From: Scedosporium boydii
Taxonomy: Eukaryota > Ascomycota > Sordariomycetes > Microascales > Microascaceae
NCBI GenBank assembly: GCA_002221725.1
Contig: NJFT01000006.1
Coordinates: 310,001 to 374,000 of the forward strand
DNA length: 64,000 bases
Direction: 5' to 3'
Shown here: positions 11,870 through 23,202 of the stretch, one piece after another
Numbering within the stretch: position 1 is the first letter of the stretch
Layout of the letters: each line of letters begins with the position of its first letter
The notes under the pieces: generated by a model
The model's input: the letters and a program-made list of their open reading frames with translations, nothing else
The model's database searches: none
Told to the model about the DNA's origin: nothing
Program-made: the position numbers and the translations under genes

Positions 11870-13148
11870 ATGCGCCTGGAGCGACGCAGCAGCCCGCCCT
11901 GCCCGGGAGCCGACGGCCAGGAAATAGGAACCACCGGTCTCAAGCTAGTCCTGGGTTGCGGAAAGACCCTCGACGGCGAGGTCATCGGCACTCCCGAATC
12001 CACGACCCTGAGCCAATGTGCCGACTTCTGTGGCACTTTCCACCCGCGATGCGAGGGATTCAACTACAGCGACGCTGACGGGTGCCAACTTATCGGAGTA
12101 CCTTCCTCGGGCGGGGATATCCTGGTACGACAGACCCGCCTCACAGACTCCGGAAGGGCGCGGTACCCCACGTTAGCGCAATCCTCGTGTCGTGATGGTA
12201 AACAGCTCACGCAGGGGAGTGCCGGTTCTTTCGACGCCAAGTGTGGACAAGTTATCAATGGCGGAGACTTTGTTCAAAGACATCACCCGACATTTGACGC
12301 GTGTTCGGCGGATTGTGCGGCGACGGGAGGTTGTGTGGCCTTTTCGTACGAGGCTTCCATGTCGAGGGGATTCAACAACTGTTATCTGAAGAGCTCTATT
12401 CCGAGCGGTGGAATGAGCTTCGTCGATGGTGTCGACACTGGGCTTTTTACCGCTGCAGTAAGATTATTTCCTCCCCATCTAGGCTCCACGGTCTTTTTTG
12501 TTTTCGATATCATGAATCTGTTGACTTACACTCTTTTCGTGTCTGTAGAATGCCCAAGCCCCGCAATCGGGCGTACCAGCTCCAGCTCCAGCTCCAAGCG
12601 GCTTCATGACCATTATTCCCGCCAACAATGCCATCGAAACGCCCACCGGCAACCTCGCGGCCAATCCCACCCCTGTCAGCCCTATTGGGGACATCTCTCA
12701 AGGAGGCAGCCCTGTAGACGGAAACCCCGTGGTCAGCGTCACCCAGGTCGTCACTGTGCCCGCCGATTCCAACAACGACGGGGGCAACGGCGGGTCCGCC
12801 AGCCTCTCGTGGGTAGCTGCGCCCGTTGTGGGCGGCATTGCCGCTTTCCTCGTCGTCATTGTGCTGGTCATCATGTTCCGCAAGAGGAGAAACAACGGCC
12901 GGGGATCTTCTTCCGGAGGCTCATGGAAATCCATGTTCGGACTCAGCGGTGGCAAGAGTAGGGCGCCGCCCATGCAGGGTGAAACGGGGGGTATTCTGGG
13001 TTCTTCGAGGACGAGCTCCATGCAGAGGCTGGGGTCGAGTGATGACAGATCAGTCCCCGTTTACGAGGTCAAAGGGGGGAAGGTGGCGTTGAGGGAAACC
13101 ACAACGGAGGTGCAGAGGCCGATGACGGGTCTTTTTAGGAGTAATTAG
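11870..13148 (+). CDS. Single-pass membrane protein with two Apple/PAN-like cysteine domains
   Basis: Exons 11870-12457 and 12549-13148 (91-bp intron, GTAAGA/GTAG, phase 0) give 395 residues. Residues about 25-95 and 105-190 each have the spaced-cysteine pattern of PAN/Apple modules (QCADFCGTFHPRCEGFNY; ACSADCAATGGCVAFSY), which bind sugars or proteins outside the cell. A Pro/Thr/Ser-rich stalk follows, then one membrane segment at about 285-306 (VVGGIAAFLVVIVLVIMF) and a basic stop (RKRR). The cytosolic tail is about 85 residues and Ser/Gly-rich. The layout is that of a fungal wall sensor or adhesin. The chosen start gives no classical signal peptide; a missed upstream exon or an uncleaved anchor is possible. 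The role in surface sensing is inference. Confidence 0.75.
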
Positions 13149-13304
13149 TGAGTGGACACGGGAGATGTCACGGACCTGACGCTCTCGGTTTGTGTGTGTT
13201 CGTGGGTGCGGGTGTTCTTTGGTCACAAGATTGCAAAGTTAGCGACAGGATACCAAATCGGTGGGAAGGCTGGCGAAGGGAGTTTGGTTTTGTGTTTCCT
13301 TATT

Positions 13305-13335
<31 letters not shown>

Positions 13336-14910
13336 TCATCCTCATCATTATCATCATCTTTCTCATTCTTCTTCTTCTCCCATTCGTCCGGACGTCGCAT
13401 ATTTTATACGTCGGAAATGCAATGGGAGCCGGTCTAGGGGGTACACTTTCATGACGCTTTTAATGGATCACAGCTTGGCCTGGGCGGATCTTGAAAAGCA
13501 CCATTTTGGAGGGCGCAAATCCCTCATTTTGTCTCTTCGCTTGCTTTTTCTCACCATTTCATTTCATTTTTTTCCTACCTTTGTTTTTCATCCACTTCTT
13601 TTCTACTTCTTTTTTCTCTTCTTGTCTATCACTTGTTCTTTTTTTTCCCCCCCTTGGCTTTCAATTGTTTGCTTTCCCATCCCGATCTGGAGCGAGTTAG
13701 GAACCTCCAGGTAAGAGAGGTAAGGGGGCTTGGAGGAGAAGGAAAACCTGGCGCGTGGAGGATACTCCTAGTTGTAAATAATAGTCATGGCACCATTTCT
13801 AGTTGCATATCACTTGCGAATAGCCACTCCAGCGCGTGTATAAATGAAAAAATATCATTGATTAAATGGGTTTCATTCCTGGGTGATTTTCGAGAAGCCT
13901 CAAATGTAACATTCTCTTCCTCAAAGGGTTGAAATATTGATATATCAGTGAGACAACGTGAAATGACATGACAATTCTCTATAGATATCAATTTGTAACT
14001 TAGAAGCATCAGTCATATTCCGAAAACTTCATTCTTCGCCGAGAGAAGACGGCTCCGATAACTCCACTCAATGGCATCGACTAAACCTCTGAGATAGGAG
14101 ATTACCAAGGCCAAGCAGTGTGGAAATGACGTATGGGACAGAGAAGCAAGAGGAGGGAAAAGCACTGCATCTGTTTCTCGACACAAGTCCCGTCCCGAAA
14201 AACAGTAGCCGACTTAAAAGAAAGGTCTACTAATACAGACTGTTTGCTTTTCGGAGGTGCGAGAGTGAGAGCCGACTTGGACCTTTATCGAGGTTGCCCA
14301 AGGAGCCGTCAATATTAGTCTGCGGCTGAGGGTGAGGGTGAGGCCACTTCAGCACATTAATACTCGTCCCGAGGCAAGGCACAATTGCAACACCTCGTTA
14401 ATTCAGGGTCTCCAGATCGAGGGTTGTGGCACCGTAAAGTGCGTGCATGGGCGTCGCGAGGGACCCGATTGGCCGAAGCTTCCTGAACAAGGACCAATTT
14501 AGAAGTTGTGCGGGATTACTCACATGCTTCGTAGGGTCGGGTTTGATTCGCTGCACAACCACAACCCACACTCATAATGCGACATTCTAATCGCGGGTTC
14601 CTTCAATACGGATTAGGTTCGACCTTCGTGACGTGCCCATTTACGACGCATCGAACACGCCCAGGTATCCAACGTCGCCTAGCCACAAGCTTGATTCGGG
14701 CCTTTCCCGTGTTGCTGTACCCCGTATCTGTCGTTTTCGCCCCCGCATACGTCTTTGCCGTCTCCGGTTCGCTTAATTGGCGCCTCCCTAGCCACATCGT
14801 GCCGTCGGATAAGTTGCGCGCTGAGCTTCAACAATTCCCTCTCGAGTTTCCTTTCGTGACCGCAACCTCGACGTGCACTTTCGTTTTGCGAATTTGACCC
14901 CAACTGCAAC
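13149..14910. other. Intergenic region with GTC microsatellite
   Basis: 1.76 kb without a supported gene. It holds a (GTC)10 run with a degenerate ATC-rich continuation just after the membrane-protein gene, T-rich tracts at about 13,550-13,650, and the promoter of the R3H gene. Open frames at 14577-14912 on both strands have no recognisable domain. Confidence 0.4.
13305..13334. repeat. (GTC)10 microsatellite
   Basis: Ten perfect GTC units, then an imperfect ATC/CTC tail to about 13,375. It lies about 160 bp downstream of a stop codon, probably in the 3' UTR or just past it. Confidence 0.95.
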
Positions 14911-16119
14911 ATGGCTCCAGGTCATTATCGTGCTGTCCCTCCTCCTGCCTCGCTCAACGCGAATCTGACCATACTGGGAGGACCTCCCCCGCAAACCCCA
15001 CAAACCCCGCAAAGCCAGTTCCCCACGACTACAACCCCGATTGATATCGAGGCCTGGACTGTGTCAGCCCTTGCTTCTCTCAGTGTGTCGCCCGTAGCCC
15101 GCGGGACCGGAACCCCTCTGTCCATCTCTCTTGATGAGCCTTCAAAGAAGCCCACGGCGCTCCGGCGTGAGGATGGAGATCGAGTTCTACCGCCGCGGAG
15201 GCCACCTTCCGCTAGGGACAGTCTGAAGCGTCGCGAAGAGCTACGCAAGGGCAAGGAGGGTAGCAGACAAAGGAGGAGGTGGGAGAATGGTAGGAATTCG
15301 TTTCCGCGGGATATGAAGCTTCTCGTTCATCTCCTTGTGATGTGTCGTGGCTAGTGGCACTGACTGGGTGGCATATCGGTAGATCATCTCGTCGGCGTTC
15401 CCAACGCGCAGCCACCGTTACCAGTCGATTACTTCCCTCGCGCTACTCATCCCGTCAACGATGTCCCTTACCATATCGCGCAATACTGGGACAAGGGCGT
15501 GCGCCAGCGCATGGAAGAAAAGACTCTGGCTTTGCAAGCGGCGCGCAAGCGCCAACAGAGGAAGAACGGTAGCGCAACGGGTCTCTGCCCTGGTGAGGTG
15601 TCTAGGGATCTTCGCGAAAGTCTGAAGAGGTTACCAGTTGTGAAGATGTGGGTCCGCTCTCTCGAGGATCCCGTGAGGCGATTCGTCATCGAGCAGAGGC
15701 GTGAGGAGCCAAACTTGAGCGAGGACGATGATGGAGAAGAGATCCTCTTTGCTGGGAGGAAGTCAGTGACGATAGAGAAGGAGGCCGGCTGGAAGAGAGC
15801 GAGGAAGGAAATGCCGAATGGAAAAGTCGAAGCCGGCATGGTTTACGAGTCGCAGGGCGATGACGAGACGGCAGCACTCAAGTATGTTATTGCTTTCCTT
15901 TATGACCACCGACCACCTTTAGGAACCCGGCTAATGTTTGCTATCTATAGACGATGGTTGACGCACTCCATCTCGGACTACTACGGGCTCGAGTCAAAGT
16001 CTGTAACCGTGGGGAACCCTGGGCGACGAGTTGTTTACGTTGGACTCAAACCCCCGTCCAAACGCTCGGGAGCTAGGCGGATTCCGGACCTACCGCGCCC
16101 ATTATGGGAAGTGTGCTGA
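14911..16119 (+). CDS. R3H-domain protein with R3H-associated N-terminal domain
   Basis: Exons 14911-15289, 15383-15881 and 15951-16119 give 348 residues. Introns of 93 and 69 bp have GTAGGA/GTAG and GTATGT/ATAG ends. Residues about 100-250 (RQRRRWEN, then VPYHIAQYWDKGVRQRMEEK) resemble the R3H-associated domain of fungal proteins. After intron 2, RWLTHSISDYYGLESKSVTV (about residues 294-313) with the following GRRVVYVG fits an R3H single-stranded nucleic acid binding module. The N-terminus is proline-rich and disordered. The second intron is 69 bp, a multiple of three, and has no stop in frame, so its retention would add 23 residues between the domains. The biological role in this family is poorly known; RNA or ssDNA binding is expected from the domain. 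Confidence 0.8.
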
Positions 16120-17101
16120 TCAGTGGCATTATTTCCCTCCCCGGCGTCATATGCCTTTCTTTGAAATAGACAGTGTCTATTTGTATCAAATTCGCATTTT
16201 CTTTTCCCCTACACGGTCCTTTATCCAGGAGTTGGAGGTTGATACTCTGGAAGGCTCTGGCGTCTTGTGACGCCGGAGGACAACGGTGTTCCTGGTCTCA
16301 TAGATGGGTCTTCTATTGTTATATTCTGATAGAAAGTCTCAGTTCTTCCCTTGAAGCAGCCCTCTCTTTGTCTTGCCGGGGGAAATGTGTCAAGCACACT
16401 TTAACCTGATATTCATCTCACTCCTTCTAGAAGACCGCATGTAAGACCCGAGAAAATGATTTTTGATTCTGCAGTTAGCGGCTAAGTTCCGAGGTACCTG
16501 GCCTCTGATCGGACCTCTCTACTTTGCATATTGATGTTGAAACTCCTTCATCCATCACTATATACTCGACAATTTGTATCGTTAAGGCGGAATCACATGA
16601 AGCGCATCTAATTGATGATGATTTCGTTTCCTGCTGAGACTGGGTGCTCCCTTCCTGCCACATGCAAATTGTCTTGTAAAAAGCGCCAGTGGGGGTCATG
16701 TGTCTGCCCTTTTTCGAGGCGGCCAATCAGAGCACATCTCAGCGTGTTAGTGTCCCCGACCGTTCAATGAAACCACATGCTGGGACGCTCCTGCCGACTT
16801 TTTCGGGGCCGGTGCAAAAAGTACTTCGGTACACGCGCCGACCGCATCTGTTTAAGCCGCGTCGTGTAAGTCCGCAATTCTCCAAGTCTGGAAAACCGAG
16901 AACTATTATTTAGTTCGAGATATTGGATTTCATGTATTCCGAGAAGCATGTAGCATGAAACTACAACTTGGGTATTTGTTCTAGCAGTGGTAGCCGTGGT
17001 TTCCCAGTCATATACGTCCTCTGCGGTTGACTCTCCTCGAATGTGGTTTGCCAACTTCGAGACTGGCAATACCACATCGATAACCAACTCCGTCAATAGA
17101 C

Positions 17102-17128
17102 CCTATTGATCCTATTGATCCTATTGAC
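17102..17128. repeat. 9-bp tandem repeat, three units
   Basis: Three adjacent copies of CCTATTGAT, the last one ending in C instead of T. Confidence 0.9.
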
Positions 17129-17190
17129 CCTCTGGGAATGAATCACTTTCAATAACTAGCCCAACTAGCCTCGTCCCTTCCTCCACGAGG

Positions 17191-17216
17191 CGCGTCACGC
17201 TTCCTTCTGTGACGCG
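17191..17216. repeat. Perfect 8-bp inverted repeat
   Basis: Arms CGCGTCAC and GTGACGCG flank a 10-nt loop; flanking CCAC (17183-17186) and TGG (17217-17219) can extend the pairing after a 4-nt bulge. It lies about 720 bp upstream of the RING-like gene, so it may be a dimeric transcription-factor site. Confidence 0.6.
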
Positions 17217-17939
17217 TGGATGAGAACCCAACTTTTCCTTCTATTCTCTTTAGAATTAGACTGATTCTTGATTTCTTCACATCATTCCATCTCTCGTCCC
17301 GCATGCTTCCTCACCATTCTTCTCATTTTTACAAGTGAGACGCAAAGAGAGCATCTCTTCTTCGTACATCTCATCTCTTCCTTCTTCTTCCACGTATTCT
17401 TCCGACATCTCTTTCAACCCTGCTGCCTTCAGTCTCAAACTGTTTAAACTTACCTTCGACACTTCAAACCGGCATTTTCATTCGACTCTCCTGAACCAAC
17501 CCATCGATCCTCCATCAGGAGCACGACAGTTGGATCCTTTCATCAACTTGCGTCGCGCTTCCATCGGAAGTAAACATCGATTCTTAAGCAAAGGATTGAA
17601 CATCATCTATCTCGCCATTGAGCTAAGTTTTATTCGACCCATTTCTATCGCATCGAGCGACTCGCCAGTCAAATCATACTCGAGAGCTCGGCTGTTCAGA
17701 ACAACTCGCTGTTAGCCTTCCCTACCTACACAGGGCAGGAGCAAGCTTCCCACATCATCCTTCTTCGTCAGAGCGACTCTCAACTCACGAAACGCCGCCT
17801 CACTGCGTCTTTTCCGGCCGCTGTTTGACGAAAACAGCAATTATTCTTTCTTTCCCTATCTACAACTTCAATCTCCGAAGTTCCTTCAAAGCACACACTA
17901 CCCTCCTGCATCCATCGTTTTTTTCCCCCTCACGTCAAC

Positions 17940-19490
17940 ATGGCTACTGATCCATTGGTCACCCACATTCTGGGATATGGCCTGGTCAGGGTTTTCCCTT
18001 TCTTGAACCTCCATGGCGACGCCCAAGTGACCCCATACAACGATTATCACAAATGCCCCGACGAGATGGCTCACAGTGAGATCTCCATCTACGATGACGC
18101 TTATATTTCCTATCACCAGGGGACTGGCGTAAACGCCCAGAATCGCTCTGAAGGCGCTGACGACTATATCAGCCTGGTCTTCACCGAAGCTTTGACTCGC
18201 CAGTGCGTTAAATGCGGCATCCGAGACCACGCTCACACCATGCACGAGCTTGCCTGCAGCCACCATCTCTGCCGCTCTTGTCTCAATGTCAGCGTGGGCT
18301 TGGGTCAAAGCCACTCCACTTGGTCCCACAACAAGGTTTGGACCGCGAGTCTCGCTCTCTTTGACGTCAATTCGCCTCATTACGCTGCCACCATTAAAGA
18401 AAAGGGCGCGGTCATCACCGAGCTCTGGTTCCAGTTCAACTGGGCCTGCTGTGGTACGGTCATCCCTTTTTCAGACTTCCTTGATGAGCATGGCCGCGCT
18501 TGTCTCGGCCGAGACTGGTCGAATGCCCTGGTTCGTAGCTGGTCCTACGTCATTCGGCGCATCGAAAGCAATGGCAGATACATCGTTTCCAACCCTACGG
18601 ACTATCGTAAGGTAGATGCCACACTTGCGGACCACACTCAGTTGCCGATCGGCCATGAGCTTGTGCATGGCTCGTCGAATGCTCCTAGGGACGATGAGCA
18701 GATTTCGATTGAGGGCAAGTTTGGAAGCAACCGACCATCTGGAGGTAATGGCCAAATCATTTCCCCGCTTCTTTCGACTACGTCTCTTGCCTCGGAGACC
18801 ACTCGACCACTTGCCAAGTTTAACTTGTCGAAGAATGTTCGGAAGATCTTGGCAGATGTGCCTGGCTTCGAGTACATGAGGGATGCCAAATGGGAGAAGT
18901 ACCAGGCCGAGTCCGAGATCTCCTCGCCGGAGAGTCTCAAGACTATCTCAGATTCGCCAACCATTGCCTCGGAGGACCTGGAGAGTCCCCCTACCTCGTT
19001 TGCCGACTGGCAATCTGTGGTGATCAAGGGTGTCTATGGTAAGTGTCTTCCAAATCAAGAAAGCAATAATTGGAAACACATAGGACATGAGTTTGTTGCT
19101 AACGGATTGGTAGACCTTGACAATGACGCCCACAGCTTCTCTAGTGACGTTGTAGAGACTAGAGATGAGATTCAGCACCCGGGACTCCTCGATGGCCAGC
19201 TTGGCCTTAAGTCCCTTGTCCCCTCGGACAATCTTGATTCTCTCTCTGAAGACAGTGGTGATGATGGAGACTATGAAGACGACAGTGAAGACGACAGTGA
19301 TGATGAGAGCGATGGTGACAGTTACGAGGAGACCGACGATGACGAAGATGATGATGAAGATAGCGAAGACGACGAGTATGACGACGACATTGAGAGTGAG
19401 AGCGATTACGACGAAGAGGAGACCGAGGAGGATGTTGGCAATAGCCCACAGTCCCCTTCCCTCTTCTCTTCGGACGAGGAGACCCACTAA
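17940..19490 (+). CDS. RING-like zinc-binding protein with acidic C-terminal tail
   Basis: Exons 17940-19038 and 19114-19490 give 491 residues. The 75-bp intron has GTAAGT, GCTAACGG and GGTAG signals; it is a multiple of three and stop-free, so the frame is also open straight through (516 residues). Residues about 88-115 hold CVKCGIRD...ELACSHHLCRSC, a RING-like cysteine/histidine series, with CC at about 171-172 as possible further ligands. If a true RING, it would be an E3 ubiquitin ligase module, but the spacing is not canonical. The last 80 residues are nearly all Asp, Glu and Ser, as in histone chaperones and nucleolar proteins. I do not recognise a named family. Confidence 0.7.
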   Translation: MATDPLVTHILGYGLVRVFPFLNLHGDAQVTPYNDYHKCPDEMAHSEISIYDDAYISYHQGTGVNAQNRSEGADDYISLVFTEALTRQCVKCGIRDHAHTMHELACSHHLCRSCLNVSVGLGQSHSTWSHNKVWTASLALFDVNSPHYAATIKEKGAVITELWFQFNWACCGTVIPFSDFLDEHGRACLGRDWSNALVRSWSYVIRRIESNGRYIVSNPTDYRKVDATLADHTQLPIGHELVHGSSNAPRDDEQISIEGKFGSNRPSGGNGQIISPLLSTTSLASETTRPLAKFNLSKNVRKILADVPGFEYMRDAKWEKYQAESEISSPESLKTISDSPTIASEDLESPPTSFADWQSVVIKGVYGKCLPNQESNNWKHIGHEFVANGLVDLDNDAHSFSSDVVETRDEIQHPGLLDGQLGLKSLVPSDNLDSLSEDSGDDGDYEDDSEDDSDDESDGDSYEETDDDEDDDEDSEDDEYDDDIESESDYDEEETEEDVGNSPQSPSLFSSDEETH

Positions 19491-20741
19491 GCCTGGGCAA
19501 AACTTCAAACGGTGGTGTATATCGGCCGATACAGAGGCCAACGCGAGTGTTATTGCTGGCTACAGGACCGCAACTTACAAAGTCGATCAATTACCGAACG
19601 CAGCTTTTTTTTTTCCCTTCGGTTTGCTAACTAATCCCTCTTGAAACGAGAAGAGGCATCGACTCTGAGGCAGAGGTCCCTGCCGTGACGCGAATTTCTT
19701 GACGAGCGATACTAGCTACTTCCGACTAGCCCCCAGTACAAAAGGATGAGGAGTACAAGACACCATCCAAAGGACACAACAGCATTGCGAGACTGGTAGT
19801 GCGATGGAATATGACGAGACATGAGATGGAAAGGGGAATATCACTGAGATCTAACAAGAACAAGAAAAAAAAAGGAAAACATTAACAAGGAAAAAAAAAA
19901 AAAGAAGAAAAAACTGGAGAGGAAGAGAGAGGAAGGACGATTTGCTACCTCAGGGTTCACCGAGATTGATAAGAAAACAATGGAGGGCGAAGTGACATCT
20001 ACATAAAACGACTGGGCGATAGGATGGCTTTGATGTACCGCCTGCTAAGCGGATAGTGCAGTAGTGGCACCAGAATACAAACTAATTTTTATGAACTCCT
20101 CTTGTAAATGCTTTCGTAGAGCAGAGGCCTCTCCAAGCCGATCAAATGCATTTGCCTACTTTGGCCAGATCTTCAGCACAATGGAACAGGCGGCATCAGA
20201 GAGGTCAGCTGAGCACAGGGTTCAGAAGGCGTGAGGGAGTTAGGACGAAAGGTAAATAGGTAGAAACAGTTATTGACCCAAGGCATCGATAACCATCGTG
20301 ATGGATTCTAGGGAGGAGTCTTCCCATTGTCCAGTCAATTCAGAACAGAAGGGCGTGTCTATTGATGCCATGTACTTCTCCAGAGAGAGGCTATTATCAT
20401 CGCGACTGACGATGGACACGATGATAATTGGGAATATAATTAATAAACGAGTTGAGGGCAATCGGCTTCATAATTGCCATTGTCCAGATCGCGGTCGTTG
20501 GAATGGGTTGAGGTCAAGGTCGAAGGTGTTAATCGCTGAGGTTATGTAATCCTCGGCAGCAAGGCCTAAGTTTGGACCAGACCGCCAAGTTTCAATTGTC
20601 TTGATGTGGTAAACGGCGCACTAATAATACAGCAGCACGTACCACTCGCAAGATGGCGGATCCCACCTAACAACATAGGTGCTGTCATCTCGACCTACAA
20701 CAAGCTTCAAGGCGCACATCAGATGGTCGGTCGCTCCGGTA
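19491..20741. other. Intergenic region
   Basis: 1.25 kb between two genes on the plus strand. It starts with the 3' flank (A-rich runs at about 19,865-19,915) and ends with the Psf2 promoter. No gene seen. Confidence 0.4.
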
Positions 20742-21625
20742 ATGGCTCTCCCATTGCCTGTTGGCCTTACTCCTCCAGAGGTCGCATTCCTCTGCGAGAT
20801 GGAGCTGGTCACTGTCATACCTCGCCAGCGACTAGATAGCATAGATTTACTCGGGGTACGTCCTCCAAGATGCCTTCAAAATTGCCCCTCAGTAACCCCG
20901 CCACGACGCGAACGACGCGTCGCAAACTCTTCGTTCAGGTCGGACGCTCACGTATCTACTTCACCCAATTCTAGGGAGCTACACCCGAGCTACGGCCTCC
21001 GCGACGAAGCGACATACCCCTCTGGCTCGCTCTTCTCCTCAAAAAGCAGCGGCGCGCAAACATCGTTCCCCCACCATGGCTCCATCCAGACTCCCTCACC
21101 GAGATCATCCACCACGAGACCAAGATCGACCCCGAAGCCTTCTCCCCGCCTCCACCACCCCCAGTCCGAGCCGACGGTCGCGGAACCACGAAGAGAGTAG
21201 ACCCCGAAACCACAGACCCCGCCAAGGAGCCAATACTCTCCCCTCCCTTCCTCCCTTCCTGCACCGCCGACGCGCCTTCGTCCGCGCTTCCGTACCACTG
21301 GCTCGAGCTCTCCGAGATACTCCTCGCTCACGCGGCTGACGACGTAACGGCCGCCACCGAGGTGCGCACGCTATTACGCGACTTAAGGGAGGTGCGGGCG
21401 GCTAAGATGCGCGCCAGTACGGGGCAGCTTGAGAGCGGGGTCGCGGGCGTGATGAGTCTCAGAGGCGTCGGCGCGATGGAGCTGGCTGAGAACAGAGGGT
21501 TCGTACTTAGCGTTATGGACGGGGTAAGGAAGCTCGGGGCGAGTGCTGAGGCAAGTAGAAGGGAGGAGGAGGAGGCCGGTGGCGGGGCTGGGGAAGAGGA
21601 GAGTGACGAGGATATGGAGTTATGA
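20742..21625 (+). CDS. psf2: GINS complex subunit Psf2 (DNA replication)
   Basis: Psf2 is one of four GINS subunits; GINS joins Mcm2-7 and Cdc45 to form the replicative helicase in the nucleus. Exons 20742-20855 and 20975-21625 (119-bp intron, GTACGT/CTAG, phase 0) give 254 residues. The start [19 protein letters not shown] and the segments [14 protein letters not shown] and [20 protein letters not shown] are the conserved B-domain of Psf2. The helical A-domain follows, with [17 protein letters not shown] and [16 protein letters not shown]. The tail is acidic (ESDEDMEL). A proline-rich loop and an inserted segment at about residues 105-145 are common in filamentous fungi. The assignment is firm. 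Confidence 0.93.
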
Positions 21626-23202
21626 TGGGAATTGGCGCTGGGCTTTTGTTGGGCATATGGCATATATCATGGATTTAGGGTATTTAAAAGCATCAGGAAT
21701 TCGTATATGAGGATTAATCACGATGAATGTGTCCGTGGGATGCTATCGTGCGGTTGACAATCTTTCCTTCTACACACAGACACCCGCAGCACGTCCTCCG
21801 AGTATGGCATATGGCCCAAGATGCCCAGACCTTGATGTGTAAAGGTTTATGACTTTGGACCTATCGTATGTTGGGTCTTGTTGCGTGAGTTTCAGTGTTT
21901 CTCTTTGGGGAAAATGGCGCCCAAGCCACTACGAAGGTGATGGCATCAACTGCATTGATCCCCCATCCGCACAGATTGTCGAACGGTTAGACTGACTGAC
22001 AGACCTCAACCTACTTGCGTCTACCAACTTCGAAAGGGAAAGTCGTATGAGCAAAAAAGAGTCTCTCGCCCTTCGCCTCGTGACGCAATGCCAAGCCGGA
22101 CTTGACGCCTGCGTCAACGACGACGACTGCGCTGTGATCTCCATCGGGGTCCTTTCTTACTGCCTGTAACCTGCTCAGGGCAACTTCGCAATTGGACCAT
22201 TGATCAATCATCGCCACGTGAGGCTTCAATCTGTCGACAGCGCCGCCAATGCCCCAGACCGCACCCCACCACCACCACGGCCCAGCGTCCCTGCACGCCC
22301 CAATCTGAAACGCTCAAGGCCTGGAAGAATAAGCTTCCCCATACTGCCCCTGACATCCAGCACTGAACCCAAGCTTTTTTCTTCAATGCATCGTCTTCGT
22401 AGCCGTACTTCGTATGACATTCCGACCGGAAACTTGACCATCCGGCCACGAGGTCGCGGTAGCTAAGCCGTTTTTCTTCTCTCTTGCCAAAGCTGGACTT
22501 CTTTTTCCCTTCCTTTCTTTTTTCCTTCGGGAGGCCGGATGATCGCTCTTCCATTCCCCCCCCCCCCCCCCCCTTACCATTCTTTTTCATGCCCAACTCT
22601 CTCACCCTGCCAAGACTCCCAAGTCTTGCTTTTGTTTCCTTCTCTGATTAGTTCCTGGAAATTCGGCGAGAAGGAGAATCTCAATTGGGGGGAGGTTGGT
22701 ATATTGTCAAGAAAAAGCGGGAAAGAGAGGAGGAAAAGGGAATGGAGGATGCCAAAAGTCTTCGTCACAAATCAAGGCGCGCAGTTATCTATAGAAAGAA
22801 AATATGACATGAAAAAGATTACTCCTTTTGCCCAATTCCATTCATTCTCTCATCCCCGACCGAGAAATAGGCTATGAACACTAGTCCCGGAAGGGCACGC
22901 GGATTCCCAAAATAAAAGTTCGCTCTCTGAAAGAATCCAAAACAAGGAAAAATGGTTGCTCTCTCTCTCTAATCCGCCATTCAAATCCTCCCCCAGACTC
23001 CAAAAGACCCTTCCCCAAGTAATCCCGCCGCCAATCCCTATCGTAACCGCTGTGGAGATAATTAGAGGGATGTGAAGCGTGAGGCGCGAGACAGTCGAGA
23101 ACCGGCGCTCCGCTAGGAAGCATCCAAGTACTTTCCTGCTGCTCTTCACACTTTCCCCACAGTAGCTAAAAAGAGATCAACGGCGCCATCGCCAGAGACG
23201 AT
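21626..23202. other. Intergenic region with poly-C tract
   Basis: 1.6 kb between convergent genes. An 18-base C run lies at 22556-22573. Open frames around 22200-22600 on both strands overlap each other and look like composition effects (Lys/Gly-rich against Pro/Ser-rich). No gene supported. Confidence 0.4.
22556..22573. repeat. Poly-C tract, 18 bases
   Basis: An uninterrupted run of 18 C. Length may be uncertain in the assembly. Confidence 0.9.

Larger units (their letters stand above)
16120..17939. other. Intergenic region with CT-rich leader
   Basis: 1.8 kb without a supported gene. Contents seen: a GTACTTCGGTAC palindrome at 16821-16832, a 9-bp tandem repeat at 17102-17128, a hairpin at 17191-17216, and a CT-rich leader from about 17,280 to 17,939 before the next start codon. 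The open frame 17335-17715 lies in this leader and is biased to Ser/Leu/Pro as expected from CT-rich DNA. Confidence 0.4.

Noticed and set aside
13148..13714. 188-codon frame downstream of the PAN-like gene
   Set aside because: Created by the GTC and T-rich repeats (Arg, His, Phe and Leu runs); not protein-like.
18948..19541. 197-codon very hydrophobic frame on the minus strand, like a membrane protein
   Set aside because: It is the antisense of the GAT/GAA/GAC codons of the acidic tail, which read as Ile/Val/Phe on the other strand.
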